Assembly: GCF_004365355.1 (NCBI RefSeq)
Contig: NZ_SODP01000002.1
Span: 62,001 to 126,000, forward strand
Direction: 5' to 3'
Source: Kribbella pratensis
GTDB taxonomy: Bacteria; Actinomycetota; Actinomycetes; Propionibacteriales; Kribbellaceae
Length of the DNA stretch: 64,000 nucleotides
The position numbers were made by a program, and so were the translations under genes. Shown here piece by piece: positions 51,090-62,952 of this stretch. The number at the start of each line of letters is the position of its first letter. Within the stretch, counting starts at the first letter, position 1. The notes beneath the pieces are model-generated. The model searched no databases and was not told the DNA's origin. It saw only the letters and a list, made by a program, of their open reading frames with translations.

Positions 51090-51798
51090 TGACGGCAGTG
51101 TTCACGGAGAAGGACCGGGTCCTGGACGCACTGGGTGCGGTCCGGGACCCGGAGCTGGACGAGCCGATCACGACGCTGGGATTCGTCTCGACCTGCGTCG
51201 TGTCGGCCGCCGGTGACGCGGTCGTGCGGTTGCGGCTGCCGACCTACTTCTGTGCGCCGAACTTCGCGTTCCTGATGGTCGCCGACGCGTACGACGTGGT
51301 GTCGGCGCTGCCCGGCCTGCGGTCGGTCGACGTCGCGCTGGAGGACCATTTCGCCGCGGCCCAGATCAATGCGGGGGTGGCGGCGCGGGCGGGGTTCGTC
51401 GCCTCGTTCGACGGCGAGGCGGCGGCGGAGCTCGACGAGTTGCGCCGTACGTTCGTCGCCAAGGCGGTGCTGGCCGGGACCGATCAGGTCTGCCGGCCTT
51501 TTGTTGCTTCTGGCACCGATCCGGCAGAGGTCGCGCGGCTGACGATCGCCGACGTGCCGCCGTCGGCCGAGCTCGACCGGTTGCTGCGTCGCCGGGCCGA
51601 GCTCGGGCTGTCGACCGGCCCGGACGCGCCCCTGCTCATCGACGTCGGGACCGGCGAAGCCGTCGCCGCGCCCGCGGCGGCGCGGCACCTCGGGCTGGCC
51701 CGGCTGACCCGGACCGGGATCGAGGCCAACACCGGTATCTGCAGGGGAATGCTGAGGCACCGGTACACCGAGTCCGGTGCGGGCGAGGAGGAGCAGGA

Positions 51799-51802
<4 letters not shown>
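51089..51802 (+). CDS. DUF59/MIP18-like metal-sulfur assembly protein
   Basis: A 237-residue protein. The N-terminal DUF59 domain (VLDALGAVRDPELDEPITTL, with Cys in STCVVS and YFCAPNF) is typical of iron-sulfur assembly factors. The C-terminal half (about 110-237) has no recognised family. It probably helps the iron centres of the monooxygenase. It overlaps the amidohydrolase stop and the dehydrogenase start. Confidence 0.82.
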
Positions 51803-54542
<2,740 letters not shown>

Positions 54543-54555
54543 CAGTGCGGTGGGG

Positions 54556-54588
54556 GTGGCTGGGGGTCGTTCGGAGACCCCCAGCCAC
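54556..54588 (+). terminator. strong hairpin terminator of the monooxygenase operon
   Basis: GTGGCTGGGGGTC (54556-54568) and its exact complement (54576-54588) form a 13-bp stem around GTTCGGA, 13 bp after groL. It lacks a U-tract, as is usual in actinobacteria. It also ends the convergent small membrane gene. Confidence 0.85.
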
Positions 54589-54592
54589 TGGG

Positions 54593-54736
54593 TCACGTGA
54601 AGATACTGACGCCGCCCGGGCCGACCAGCAGGCCGATGATGATCAGGGCTGCGCCCCACATCACCTGGCCGCGGAACAACGAGACAATGCCGGACACGAC
54701 GAGGATCACCGCGATGATCCACAGGATGAATGCCAT
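54593..54736 (-). CDS. GPGG-motif small membrane protein
   Basis: A 47-residue protein with two hydrophobic segments (FILWIIAVILVVSGIVSLF and GAALIIIGLLV) and the ending GPGGVSIFT. It matches the small actinobacterial GPGG-motif family of unknown function. AAGGAAG precedes ATG 54736. It is divergent from the heparinase-like gene. Confidence 0.85.
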   Translation of the reverse strand: MAFILWIIAVILVVSGIVSLFRGQVMWGAALIIIGLLVGPGGVSIFT

Positions 54737-54808
54737 TCTTCCTTCCCTTCGTGCTTTTGCGATCCCCGTGGCGCCGCTCCGGTGCCCGGGCCGGCGCCGC
54801 GCAAACCC

Positions 54809-54838
54809 TTTACAGAGCAGCCGAAACGGTCGTATGAA
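54809..54838 (+). promoter_or_regulatory. candidate promoter TTTACA-N18-TATGAA
   Basis: TTTACA (54809-54814) and TATGAA (54833-54838) at 18-nt spacing lie 12 bp before ATG 54851 of the heparinase-like gene. This is a housekeeping-type promoter with a very short leader. Confidence 0.5.
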
Positions 54839-54850
54839 ACAATCGGGCCG

Positions 54851-56644
54851 ATGGCTCAGACACTGCGCGACCTGTTGCCCGAAGCTCTTCTGACCCGATC
54901 GCTGGACGGCCTCGACCTGCCGACCGCAGAGGCCTGGGCCGGCGTTCCGGCGAGCGACCGTACGGCGCTCCTCGCGGACGCCGAGGCACAGCTGGCCACC
55001 GCGTGGCCTGTCCTGCCGGCGAGCGACTACGCCCGCTTCCATCGCGAGGGCGATCGCGAACGCTACGAGACGCCGTACTTCGCGCGCCGACGCCGGATCG
55101 TGACCAGTGCGCTCGCCGCACTGCTGACCGGCGAGGAGCGCTGGGTCGCGGATGTCGTCGACGGCATCTGGCTGGTGTGTGACGAGCTGACCTGGACGAT
55201 CCCGGCTCATGCGAGTACGGCGATCGCGCGCGGCGAGGCTCTCCCGCGTCCGGGCGATCGCGATCTCGACCTGTTCTGCGCCGAAACCGGCGGCCTGCTC
55301 GCCTGGGTCGACGCGCTCCTCGCACTCGATGCCGGCACCCGGCAGCGGATCGCCACCGAGGTCGACCGCCGCGTGCTGACGCCGTTCCTCGAGATCCGCG
55401 ACTGGCCGTGGCTGATCAGGTTCACGAACAACTGGAACCCGTGGATCCACTCCAACCTGACCGCCTGCGCACTGCTCATCGAGCGCGATCCCTCTCGGCG
55501 CGCCAAGGTCATGTCGCTCGTGATCGACGGGCTGGACGTCTTCCTGGACTCCTATCCCGACGACGGCGGCTGCGACGAGGGCGCGTCGTACTGGACTCGC
55601 GCCGGCGGCGCCGTCGCGGACACTCTTGCCCTCTTGTACGACGCCTCCGGCGGGAAGCTGGACGGCTTCCGTCATCCCAAGCTGCGGCCGATCGCGGCGT
55701 ACCTGCCGGCGATGCACATCGACGGCCGGTGGTACGTCAACTTCGCCGACTGCCCGGCGCAACTGGACGACCCGTCGGTCGCGTATCCGTTGTACCGACT
55801 CGGCCTACATACCGGCGAACCGTCCGCCCTTCGACACGCCCGGTTGGTCAAGCGCCGCGACGACCCGCTCGTGCCGCGGATCCCGTCGATGGGCCGAGTG
55901 GTCGGCACGTTGCTGGAGCCGGGCTTGCGTGACGATGCCGAAGGCACGCAGCCCCGGACCACCTGGCTGCCGGACACCGAGGTGCTCGTCGCGCGGTCGC
56001 ATCGTCTCCTGGTGGCGCTCAAGGGCGGGCACAACGCCGAGTCGCACAATCACAACGACGTCGGCTCGTTCATCATCGCTGTCGACGGCGTACCCCGGGT
56101 TGTCGATCTCGGCGTCGGCAGCTACACCCGGCAGACGTTCTCGGCCGATCGCTACCAGATCTTCACGATGCAGAGCGACTACCACAACCTGCCGCAGATC
56201 AACGGACTGTCGCAGCCGGCCGGCCGTGAGTTCCACGCGAGGGGTATGTCGGCCGACGTCGGCGAGACGCGCGTCAGCGGCCGGCTCGACCTCGCCGGCG
56301 CCTACCCGGCGGAGGCGGGAATCCGTTCCTGGCGCCGCGACCTGATGATGAGCCGATCAGTCGAAATCACCGACACCTGGGAACTGCAGGACACGCCGAG
56401 CTCGCTGGTCTGGCACCTGGTCGTCAACGGCCCGGTGGCTGTCGAGGAGGGCACCGTTCGGGTCGGCGACCTGACGATCGCGTACGACGACGAGCTGGCC
56501 CTCACGGTCGGGCCACTCCCCCTCACCGACCCGCGGCTGACAGCTGTCTGGGGCGAGCAGGTCACTCGGCTGGTGTTCTCCGCGCGCTCGCTGACACCGG
56601 CCGGCACCACGACGATGACCTTCAGCGGAGTTGAAAGCCCCTGA
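54851..56644 (+). CDS. heparinase II/III-like protein
   Basis: A 597-residue protein. The helical toroid (about 60-330; WIHSNLTACALLIERDPSRR, CDEGASYW) is followed by a beta-sandwich with the HNHNDVGSF block typical of heparinase II/III-type lyases and oligo-alginate or heparan lyases. No signal peptide is seen, so it may act on imported oligosaccharides. The true substrate is unknown. The 3' end overlaps the convergent nitroreductase by 23 bp. Confidence 0.88.
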   Translation: MAQTLRDLLPEALLTRSLDGLDLPTAEAWAGVPASDRTALLADAEAQLATAWPVLPASDYARFHREGDRERYETPYFARRRRIVTSALAALLTGEERWVADVVDGIWLVCDELTWTIPAHASTAIARGEALPRPGDRDLDLFCAETGGLLAWVDALLALDAGTRQRIATEVDRRVLTPFLEIRDWPWLIRFTNNWNPWIHSNLTACALLIERDPSRRAKVMSLVIDGLDVFLDSYPDDGGCDEGASYWTRAGGAVADTLALLYDASGGKLDGFRHPKLRPIAAYLPAMHIDGRWYVNFADCPAQLDDPSVAYPLYRLGLHTGEPSALRHARLVKRRDDPLVPRIPSMGRVVGTLLEPGLRDDAEGTQPRTTWLPDTEVLVARSHRLLVALKGGHNAESHNHNDVGSFIIAVDGVPRVVDLGVGSYTRQTFSADRYQIFTMQSDYHNLPQINGLSQPAGREFHARGMSADVGETRVSGRLDLAGAYPAEAGIRSWRRDLMMSRSVEITDTWELQDTPSSLVWHLVVNGPVAVEEGTVRVGDLTIAYDDELALTVGPLPLTDPRLTAVWGEQVTRLVFSARSLTPAGTTTMTFSGVESP

Positions 56645-57443
56645 TCTGAAGGGCTTCGCGGAGGTGCTCGCGGCCTTTGAGGCCCGCGACGGTGCCGAAG
56701 CGGGCGGCCACCCGGGCGACCCAGCTGGCCGGCAGGCCGGCGTTCGCGTAGAAGGCGTTCAACGCCTCCTCGTAGGCGTGTACGTGAGCTTCCTGCGGCT
56801 CGAGCTCGTACCGCTCGTGGTGGAGGACCGCCTCCTGCGGCAGGCGCGGCTTGACGGCCGCTTCATCGAGCCGGTCCGGGTGGCCGACGGTCAGGCCGAA
56901 GACCGGGAACACGTTCGGCGGCAGCCCCAGCTCTGCAGCGACGTCGAGCGGCCGGTTCCGGATCGCGCCGACGAATACCGTTCCGAGGCCGAGCGACTCG
57001 GCTGCCAGCGCGGCGTTCTGCGCGGCCAGGGCGACATCGACGAACGCGAGCAGCGCCGCCTCGACGAAGTCCGCCGCCTCGGCGGTCGCCGATCCGATCT
57101 CCGTGGTGATGTGTCGCGCCCTGGCCAGGTCGGCCAGCCAGACCAGGAACAACGGTGCCTGCGCGATGAAGTCCTGCTCACCGGCCAACTCCGCCAGCCG
57201 GGTACGACGTCCTTCGTCGCGGACCGCGACCACGCTCCACAGCTGCAGGTTCCCCGACGTCGGCGCCGACTGGGCGGCCGCGATCAACGCTGCCAATGTG
57301 TCGTCCGGCACCGGATCCGGCCGGTACGCCCGCACCGATCGATGCGCGAGCTGCTGCGCCAGTACGTCGTTCCACGCCGCCGGTGGCGCGAACGCCGTAC
57401 CTGATCCGTAGCGCGTCCGGTACGAACTATCCGCAATCGTCAC
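56622..57443 (-). CDS. nitroreductase family protein (NfsA-like)
   Basis: A 273-residue FMN-dependent reductase. The RSVRAYRPDPVPDDTL start and the SAPTSGNLQLWSVVAV block are diagnostic, with GLGTVFVGAIRN and GLTVGHPD further on. It reduces nitro groups, quinones or azo bonds with NAD(P)H. GTG 57443 has TAATCT 7 nt upstream and no clear SD, so a leaderless start is likely. It is divergent from the MFS gene, with a near-palindrome between. Confidence 0.9.
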   Translation of the reverse strand: MTIADSSYRTRYGSGTAFAPPAAWNDVLAQQLAHRSVRAYRPDPVPDDTLAALIAAAQSAPTSGNLQLWSVVAVRDEGRRTRLAELAGEQDFIAQAPLFLVWLADLARARHITTEIGSATAEAADFVEAALLAFVDVALAAQNAALAAESLGLGTVFVGAIRNRPLDVAAELGLPPNVFPVFGLTVGHPDRLDEAAVKPRLPQEAVLHHERYELEPQEAHVHAYEEALNAFYANAGLPASWVARVAARFGTVAGLKGREHLREALQIRGFQLR

Positions 57444-57515
57444 ACCCGGAAGATTACTGACCGGCTAGAGATTCCGGTCCCGGTCTCACCGGCCAAGACG
57501 ACGCCGTTCCTGACC

Positions 57516-57531
57516 ATCGGTGATCACAGAT
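57516..57531. promoter_or_regulatory. near-palindrome between nitroreductase and MFS genes
   Basis: ATCGGTGATCACAGAT is a 16-bp near-palindrome with a perfect GTGATCAC core and one mismatched pair. It is 73 bp before the nitroreductase start and 70 bp before the MFS start, so it is well placed as a shared operator. Confidence 0.45.
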
Positions 57532-57600
57532 GCGGGATTCTTGGCAGATTTGATCAGATTTCTCTTGCTCGGAGTATGCCGTTCGGGGTGAGATATCCAG

Positions 57601-58812
57601 ATGACGCAGACGCGGGCCGCGGGCGCGGTGGACGGGCAGGGGTTCTCGTACCGGCCGTTCATCTGGCTCGCGGTCGCGACGTTCTCGATGGGGATCGACG
57701 GGTACGTGCTGGCCGGTCTGCTCCCGCAGATCGCCGGCGACCTGAGCGTCACCGCCGCGGCCGCCGGGCAGCTGATGTCGGTGTTCGCGTTCACCGCCGC
57801 GCTCGCCGGTCCCGTGCTCGGAACGCTGACGTCACGATGGGAACGCCGGACGACGATCGCACTCGCGCTGGCCGTGTTCGTGCTCGGCAACCTGGTCGTC
57901 GGGATCGCGACGAACTACCCGATCGCCCTCGGCGGCCGGGTGATCGCGGCGCTCGGCGGTTGCCTGCTGAACGCGGCGGTCACGGGGTACGTGATCGCGC
58001 TGACGCCGCCCGAACACCACGGTAAGGCGCTGTCGTTCGTCCTCGGCGGCTGGATGACCGCGACCGCCCTCGGCGTACCGATCGGCCTGGTGATCGGGCA
58101 GTCGAGCTGGCGGTTCCCGATGATCATGGTCGCGGTGGTCGGAACGATCGCACTCGTCGGCATCCTGCTCCGGCTCCCCCAGTTGCATCTGCCCGGCGGA
58201 TCGCTCGTCGACCGCCTGCGCCCGCTCAAGCAACCGCGGCTGCTCGCCGGGCTGCTCGTCACCACCGGCATCCTGTGCAGCAGCTATACCTGCTTCACCT
58301 ACGCCACACTGATCCTCGGCCCGCACTTCCATGCGCACTGGGCGATCATCCTGATCATGTTCGGGTACGGCGTCTCGAGCATGGCGGGCAATGCGATCAC
58401 CGGCCGGCTGGTCGACCGCTTCAGCGCGATCCGCGTGCTGACGGTGGTCCTGATCGGCCTGCTGCTGAACTCGATCGTCGGCATGGTCGCGCTGATGTTC
58501 GCACCGGCCGTCGTGGCCGCGGTCTGGGGCCTGGTCTGGTTCTTCTCCGCGGGCGTCGGCAACGGCGGCGGCGCCGTACCCCAGCAGGCCCGGCTCGCCA
58601 CCATGGCGCCGGACTCGGCGACGATCGTGATCGCTCTGAACGGCAGCGCGATCTCGCTCGGCTCGGCCCTCGGCAGCGCCCTCGGCGGTGTCGCCCTCAC
58701 AGCCGGCGCCTCGCCGGACGGCCTGCTCGGCGTCGCCGGCATCATCCTCGCGATCACCGTCACCCTCCACGCCCTGGTCACCCGCGCAACCCACCGCGCC
58801 ACCACGGCCTGA
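57601..58812 (+). CDS. MFS transporter, DHA1/AraJ-like
   Basis: A 403-residue membrane transporter with 12 hydrophobic spans and the MFS loop GTLTSRWERRTT after the second span. The start FIWLAVATFSMGIDGYVLAG resembles AraJ/arabinose-efflux type drug antiporters. It probably exports a small molecule. It is divergent from the nitroreductase, and both may share the palindrome at 57516. Confidence 0.9.
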   Translation: MTQTRAAGAVDGQGFSYRPFIWLAVATFSMGIDGYVLAGLLPQIAGDLSVTAAAAGQLMSVFAFTAALAGPVLGTLTSRWERRTTIALALAVFVLGNLVVGIATNYPIALGGRVIAALGGCLLNAAVTGYVIALTPPEHHGKALSFVLGGWMTATALGVPIGLVIGQSSWRFPMIMVAVVGTIALVGILLRLPQLHLPGGSLVDRLRPLKQPRLLAGLLVTTGILCSSYTCFTYATLILGPHFHAHWAIILIMFGYGVSSMAGNAITGRLVDRFSAIRVLTVVLIGLLLNSIVGMVALMFAPAVVAAVWGLVWFFSAGVGNGGGAVPQQARLATMAPDSATIVIALNGSAISLGSALGSALGGVALTAGASPDGLLGVAGIILAITVTLHALVTRATHRATTA

Positions 58813-58828
58813 GAGCGGTGGGCTGGGG

Positions 58829-59782
58829 TTACCGCCAGCCGCGGCGGGCGGCTTGGAGGCCGGCTTGGAAGCGGCTGGTTGCGCCCAGCTCTTCCTGCAC
58901 CTGGGCGATCCGTCGACGCAAGGTCCGGCCGCTCACGCCGAGCTGACGCGCGATCGCCTCGTCCTTCATCCCGCTGGCCAGCAGGTTGATGAGGGTCGTG
59001 TTGGGATCCGCGTTCTCGGACAGCCGCAACGGCGTGGCCTGACTCCACAGCTGGTCGAACAGGACCTGCAGCGCACTCGTGAGTGCCGAGTCGGACACGA
59101 CCACCGCTCGCGGTTGCCCTGGTGTCGACGGCCCGCCTGCGAGCGGCAGGATCGCAGTGGTTCCGTCGACGATCAGCAGCTTGACCGGCACCTGCGGCAG
59201 CACCCGCGACTGCTCCCCGCGTTCGGCCATCGACCGCAACCGGTCCACCCACCCCGGATGGTCCAGCACCTCGGCCGCGTAGATCGACCGGAACCGCACC
59301 CCACGATCAAGCAGGGCCAGCTCAGCGCCCGACACCTGAGCGCTCCCATCAGCGACGTACGGCGGTGTGTCGGTCCCGACCGCCTGCTCGGTAGCGCCGC
59401 GCAGCATGTCGTCGATCCGCGCCTCGATCGCATCCCGGCCGACCGCGATCTCGATCAGCCGGCTCGGCTCGGCCTGCAGCTGCCCGGCGCTGAACTCGCG
59501 CGCCAGCTGATCGGTCATAGCCGCAACGCCGTCGAGGGCGGCCCGCCGTTCGCGGACCAGCATGCCCAACCCGGACCGCGGATCGACCGGCGCCGGTGAG
59601 GCCTCCGACCCGCTCCGCACGAGCCCCGCCGCCACGAGCCGGTCAACAGCCTGCGTCACCGCTTCGTCCGGCAACTCGAGAAGGTCACCGAGCTGGCCGA
59701 CCGGCAGACCCGGATCACGCAGGAGCTGCCGATAGACCTGAGCGTCGATTCCTGACAGCCCAACCGCTTCCCAATCAGCCAC
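58829..59782 (-). CDS. TrmB/LuxR-type transcriptional regulator
   Basis: A 317-residue protein. The N-terminal TrmB-like winged helix (GIDAQVYRQLLRDPGLPVGQ, LVAAGLVRSG) is followed by a linker and ligand-binding domain and a C-terminal LuxR-type helix-turn-helix (LLASGMKDEAIARQLGVSGR). This architecture is common in actinobacteria and its ligands are unknown. GTG 59782 has TACCCT exactly 6 nt upstream, so it is probably leaderless. It is convergent with the MFS gene (16 bp gap), whose expression it might affect. Confidence 0.87.
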   Translation of the reverse strand: MADWEAVGLSGIDAQVYRQLLRDPGLPVGQLGDLLELPDEAVTQAVDRLVAAGLVRSGSEASPAPVDPRSGLGMLVRERRAALDGVAAMTDQLAREFSAGQLQAEPSRLIEIAVGRDAIEARIDDMLRGATEQAVGTDTPPYVADGSAQVSGAELALLDRGVRFRSIYAAEVLDHPGWVDRLRSMAERGEQSRVLPQVPVKLLIVDGTTAILPLAGGPSTPGQPRAVVVSDSALTSALQVLFDQLWSQATPLRLSENADPNTTLINLLASGMKDEAIARQLGVSGRTLRRRIAQVQEELGATSRFQAGLQAARRGWR

Positions 59783-59891
59783 CCGACGAGGGTAGTTGGC
59801 CGGGATCGGCGTTTGGCCGGAATGGGCGCCGTAATCGCGAGGTCTGGGCTTAGCGTGTCCCAGGAAACGTCGCCTGTCCGAGGAGTGAACT

Positions 59892-61028
59892 GTGCGTCTG
59901 CATGCCGGCCGCAAGACGATCGCGCTGGTGGGCACCATCGGCACCGTCGTCAGCGCGCTTCTGATCGGCTCCGGGGCCGACGTCGCGACCGCCGATCCGA
60001 CCGATCCCGCCTTCGCTCCGCAGTCGATCGTCTGGCCCACCCAGACCGACGGCTACGTGCTCGGCGGCGTCGCCTGCGGTACCGCGACCTGTCCGGCCGA
60101 GGTGCTTGCCACGCACAACGGCGGCAAGACGTGGACCGCCGCCGGCCGCACACACAACGGGCTGGCGAAGAGCGGCGAGCCGGGCCTGACCAGCCTGCAG
60201 TTCGCCGACGCGAAGTTCGGTTGGGCGTACGACCCGTACCTCGAGGTCACCAAGGACGGCGGCAAGACCTGGACGCAGGTCCCGCTGCCCGGCGGTGACG
60301 CCAAGGTCCTCAACCTGCTCGCCGCCCCCGACGGCACGTACGTCATCACATCAGGCTGTGAGATCGGCACCGGCATCTGCGACGATCGCCCGCTGAAGGT
60401 CTGGCGCGCACCCGTCGGCAAGTCCACCGGGTGGAAGCAGCTCGACGTCCAGGTCGCCGCCGACGATCACGTCGCCATGGACGCCGAAGGGTCCACGGTC
60501 TACTTCCTGGCCGCGCCGTTCGTGGGCCCCGGCCGACTGTCCACGATCCGCAACGGCTCGGTCCGGCCGACCAGCACGGTCACCTGCGCCGACGCCGAGG
60601 ACGCCACGATGACCGATCTCGCCACCAACGGCCCCGGTCGCGTCTTCGTCCTCTGCATGGCGAACTTCGGCCGCGGCCACTCCGACAAGACCCTGCTCGT
60701 CTCCGGCGACGGCGGGAAGACCTTCCGGTACGACGCCATCCCCGGCGGGCTCGGTCTGGCCGGCCAGCTGTCGGTCGGACCGGACGGCGCGGTCATGCTC
60801 TCCACGCTCACCGCGAGCCTCGTCTACAACCGGCCGACGCTGTCGAAGTCGTGGCGCATCGACCAGGAATGGCTCGAGAACAGCGAGCACATCCACGACC
60901 TGGTCCAGCAGAACGGTACGACGGCGTGGATCGTCGAGCGCGATGCGGCGTACACCCAGAACACGCAGCTCTGGGTGAGCCATGACGCCGGCGCGAGCTG
61001 GCAGCAGACCACTCTCGTCCCGGCGTGA
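59892..61028 (+). CDS. secreted BNR/sialidase-like beta-propeller protein
   Basis: A 378-residue exported protein. The signal peptide is at 1-35 (KTIALVGTIGTVVSALLIGS, cleavage near ATA-DP), followed by repeated BNR-type blades (THNGGKTWTAA, TKDGGKTWTQV, SGDGGKTFRYD, SHDAGASWQQT). No catalytic sialidase residues were identified. It may bind cell-surface or extracellular ligands. GAGGAG precedes GTG 59892. It is 25 bp upstream of the protease gene and likely co-transcribed. Confidence 0.85.
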   Translation: MRLHAGRKTIALVGTIGTVVSALLIGSGADVATADPTDPAFAPQSIVWPTQTDGYVLGGVACGTATCPAEVLATHNGGKTWTAAGRTHNGLAKSGEPGLTSLQFADAKFGWAYDPYLEVTKDGGKTWTQVPLPGGDAKVLNLLAAPDGTYVITSGCEIGTGICDDRPLKVWRAPVGKSTGWKQLDVQVAADDHVAMDAEGSTVYFLAAPFVGPGRLSTIRNGSVRPTSTVTCADAEDATMTDLATNGPGRVFVLCMANFGRGHSDKTLLVSGDGGKTFRYDAIPGGLGLAGQLSVGPDGAVMLSTLTASLVYNRPTLSKSWRIDQEWLENSEHIHDLVQQNGTTAWIVERDAAYTQNTQLWVSHDAGASWQQTTLVPA

Positions 61029-61053
61029 CGCCGATCCCTTCAGGAGAAGAACA

Positions 61054-62943
61054 GTGATCTCATTGCGCCGGTTGGCGGTCCCGCTCGCCCTGCTCCTCGT
61101 CACCGGTTCGACGACGGCGGCGGCCGCGGACACCCAGGAACCACCGAAGATTGTCGCGAGCTGTGACCAGAACGTGAAGCCGGGTGAGTACACCTGCTTC
61201 GCGCAGCGGCGGGCCGACCTGGGCTTCCGCGCCAAGGCGCTGGGCGGTGCGCCGGCCGGGTACGGTCCGTCCGACCTGCAGTCGGCGTACAAGGTGCCCT
61301 CAGCAACGGCGGGCCAAGGGCAACGGGTCTACATCGTCGACGCGTACGACGACCCCACCGCCGAGGCCGACCTCGCGGTCTACCGCCAGCAGTTCGGCCT
61401 GCCCGCCTGCACCACCGCGAACGGCTGCTTCCAGAAGCTGAACCAGGACGGGCTGCCCAGTCCGCTGCCCGCACCGTCGCGTTCGTGGTCCGGCGAGATC
61501 TCGCTCGACCTCGACATGGTGTCGGCGATCTGCCCGAACTGCGGCATCACACTGATCGAGTCCGACTCTCCCAGCGACGACCTGCTCAAGGCGGTGAAGA
61601 CCGCGAACGAGCTCGGCGCGAAGTTCGTCTCGCTGAGCTGGGGCGGACCGGAGTCGTCCGACCTGGCCGAGCTCGACAAGCTGTACTTCAACCCGCGTGG
61701 TGTCGTGTACACGGCGTCCACCGGTGACTACGACTACGACGCCGGCGTCTCCTACCCCGCCAGCTCCTCAGCCACGACCGCGATCGGCGGTACGACGCTG
61801 ACCAAGGACGACTCGTCCCGCGGCTGGAGCGAGACGGTGTGGAACAACGGACCCGGCCAGGGCACCGGATCGGGCTGCTCGAGCACGATCGCCAAGCCGA
61901 GCTGGCAGTCGGTGATCCCGGCAACGACCTGCCCGAAGCGCGCGATCGCGGACGTCTCCGCGGTCGCCGACCCGGCCAACGGTGTCGCGGTGTACCAAAC
62001 CACCGGAGGCTCCGGCTGGGCCGTGTACGGCGGAACCAGCGCGGCCGCGCCGGTCATCGCCGCCACCTACGCACTTGCCGGTGACCCCGCTCCGGACTCC
62101 CGTCCGGCCGGATACCCGTACGGGGCCACCGGCAACCTCAACGATGTTGTCGAAGGCAACAACGGCGAGTGCACGCCGGCCCCGCTGTGCACGGCGCAGC
62201 CCGGCTGGGACGGTCCGACCGGCCTCGGTACGCCGATCGGCACCCGCGCCCTGACCTCGCCGACCAAGGCCAACCGCATCACGCTCTCCGCACCGACCCA
62301 GCAGTTCACCGCGGCCGGCGAGGTCGTCGTACTGCGGGCGCGGGCGACGGACTCGGGCCGCGGCCTGGTGAGGTTCTCGGCAACCGGTCTGCCCGCCGGA
62401 CTCCGGATCGACGCGCTGAGCGGGATCATCTACGGACGGCCGACCACGCCTGGGACCTATTCGGTGACGGTGACAGGAACCGACTCCACCAAGGCGCGTG
62501 GCAACACCGTCATCAGCTGGGTAGTGAGCACCCGGAAGAACGCCGTGGTCAACGGGGACTTCGAATCCGGCACCGGCGGCTGGGCGCAGACTCCGGACGT
62601 GATCCGTGCCGACGGTCAGTACGGCCACAACGGGCTCGGGTACGCGTGGCTCGGCGGGACCGGCACGACGCACACCGACTCGCTCAGCCAGCGGGTGAGC
62701 GTCCCCTCGTTCGGGCATCCGGCTTTGCGGTTCGCCTTGCGGGTCTCGGGCGGCGATGACGTGCTCCAGTTGACCGTCGACGGTCACGCGGTGAAGACCT
62801 TCCGTCGGAGTACGTCGTCGTACGTGACGCAGTCCGTCGACCTCACGCCGTACCGGGGGAAGGCCGTCACGCTGGCCTGGACCAGCACGGAGAACGAAGG
62901 AGCGCCGACGACGTTCCTGCTGGACGACGTCTCGGTGAACTAG
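61054..62943 (+). CDS. secreted S53 (sedolisin-type) serine protease with C-terminal domains
   Basis: A 629-residue exported peptidase. The signal peptide (LRRLAVPLALLLVTGSTT) leads to a sedolisin-type catalytic domain with Glu/Asp in GEISLDLDM and Ser in YGGTSAAAP, the S53 triad. A putative Ig-like domain (about 420-510) and a C-terminal lectin-like carbohydrate-binding domain (NGDFESGTGGWAQTP) follow. No typical prodomain is seen. CAGGAGAAG precedes GTG 61054. Confidence 0.9.
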   Translation: MISLRRLAVPLALLLVTGSTTAAAADTQEPPKIVASCDQNVKPGEYTCFAQRRADLGFRAKALGGAPAGYGPSDLQSAYKVPSATAGQGQRVYIVDAYDDPTAEADLAVYRQQFGLPACTTANGCFQKLNQDGLPSPLPAPSRSWSGEISLDLDMVSAICPNCGITLIESDSPSDDLLKAVKTANELGAKFVSLSWGGPESSDLAELDKLYFNPRGVVYTASTGDYDYDAGVSYPASSSATTAIGGTTLTKDDSSRGWSETVWNNGPGQGTGSGCSSTIAKPSWQSVIPATTCPKRAIADVSAVADPANGVAVYQTTGGSGWAVYGGTSAAAPVIAATYALAGDPAPDSRPAGYPYGATGNLNDVVEGNNGECTPAPLCTAQPGWDGPTGLGTPIGTRALTSPTKANRITLSAPTQQFTAAGEVVVLRARATDSGRGLVRFSATGLPAGLRIDALSGIIYGRPTTPGTYSVTVTGTDSTKARGNTVISWVVSTRKNAVVNGDFESGTGGWAQTPDVIRADGQYGHNGLGYAWLGGTGTTHTDSLSQRVSVPSFGHPALRFALRVSGGDDVLQLTVDGHAVKTFRRSTSSYVTQSVDLTPYRGKAVTLAWTSTENEGAPTTFLLDDVSVN

Positions 62944-62946
62944 AAT
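62941..62946 (+). promoter_or_regulatory. TAGAAT -10 element of a leaderless gene
   Basis: TAGAAT overlaps the stop codon of the protease gene and ends exactly 6 nt before ATG 62953. No SD is present for that ATG. This is the clearest leaderless arrangement in the window. Confidence 0.6.
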
Positions 62947-62952
62947 TCGGCC

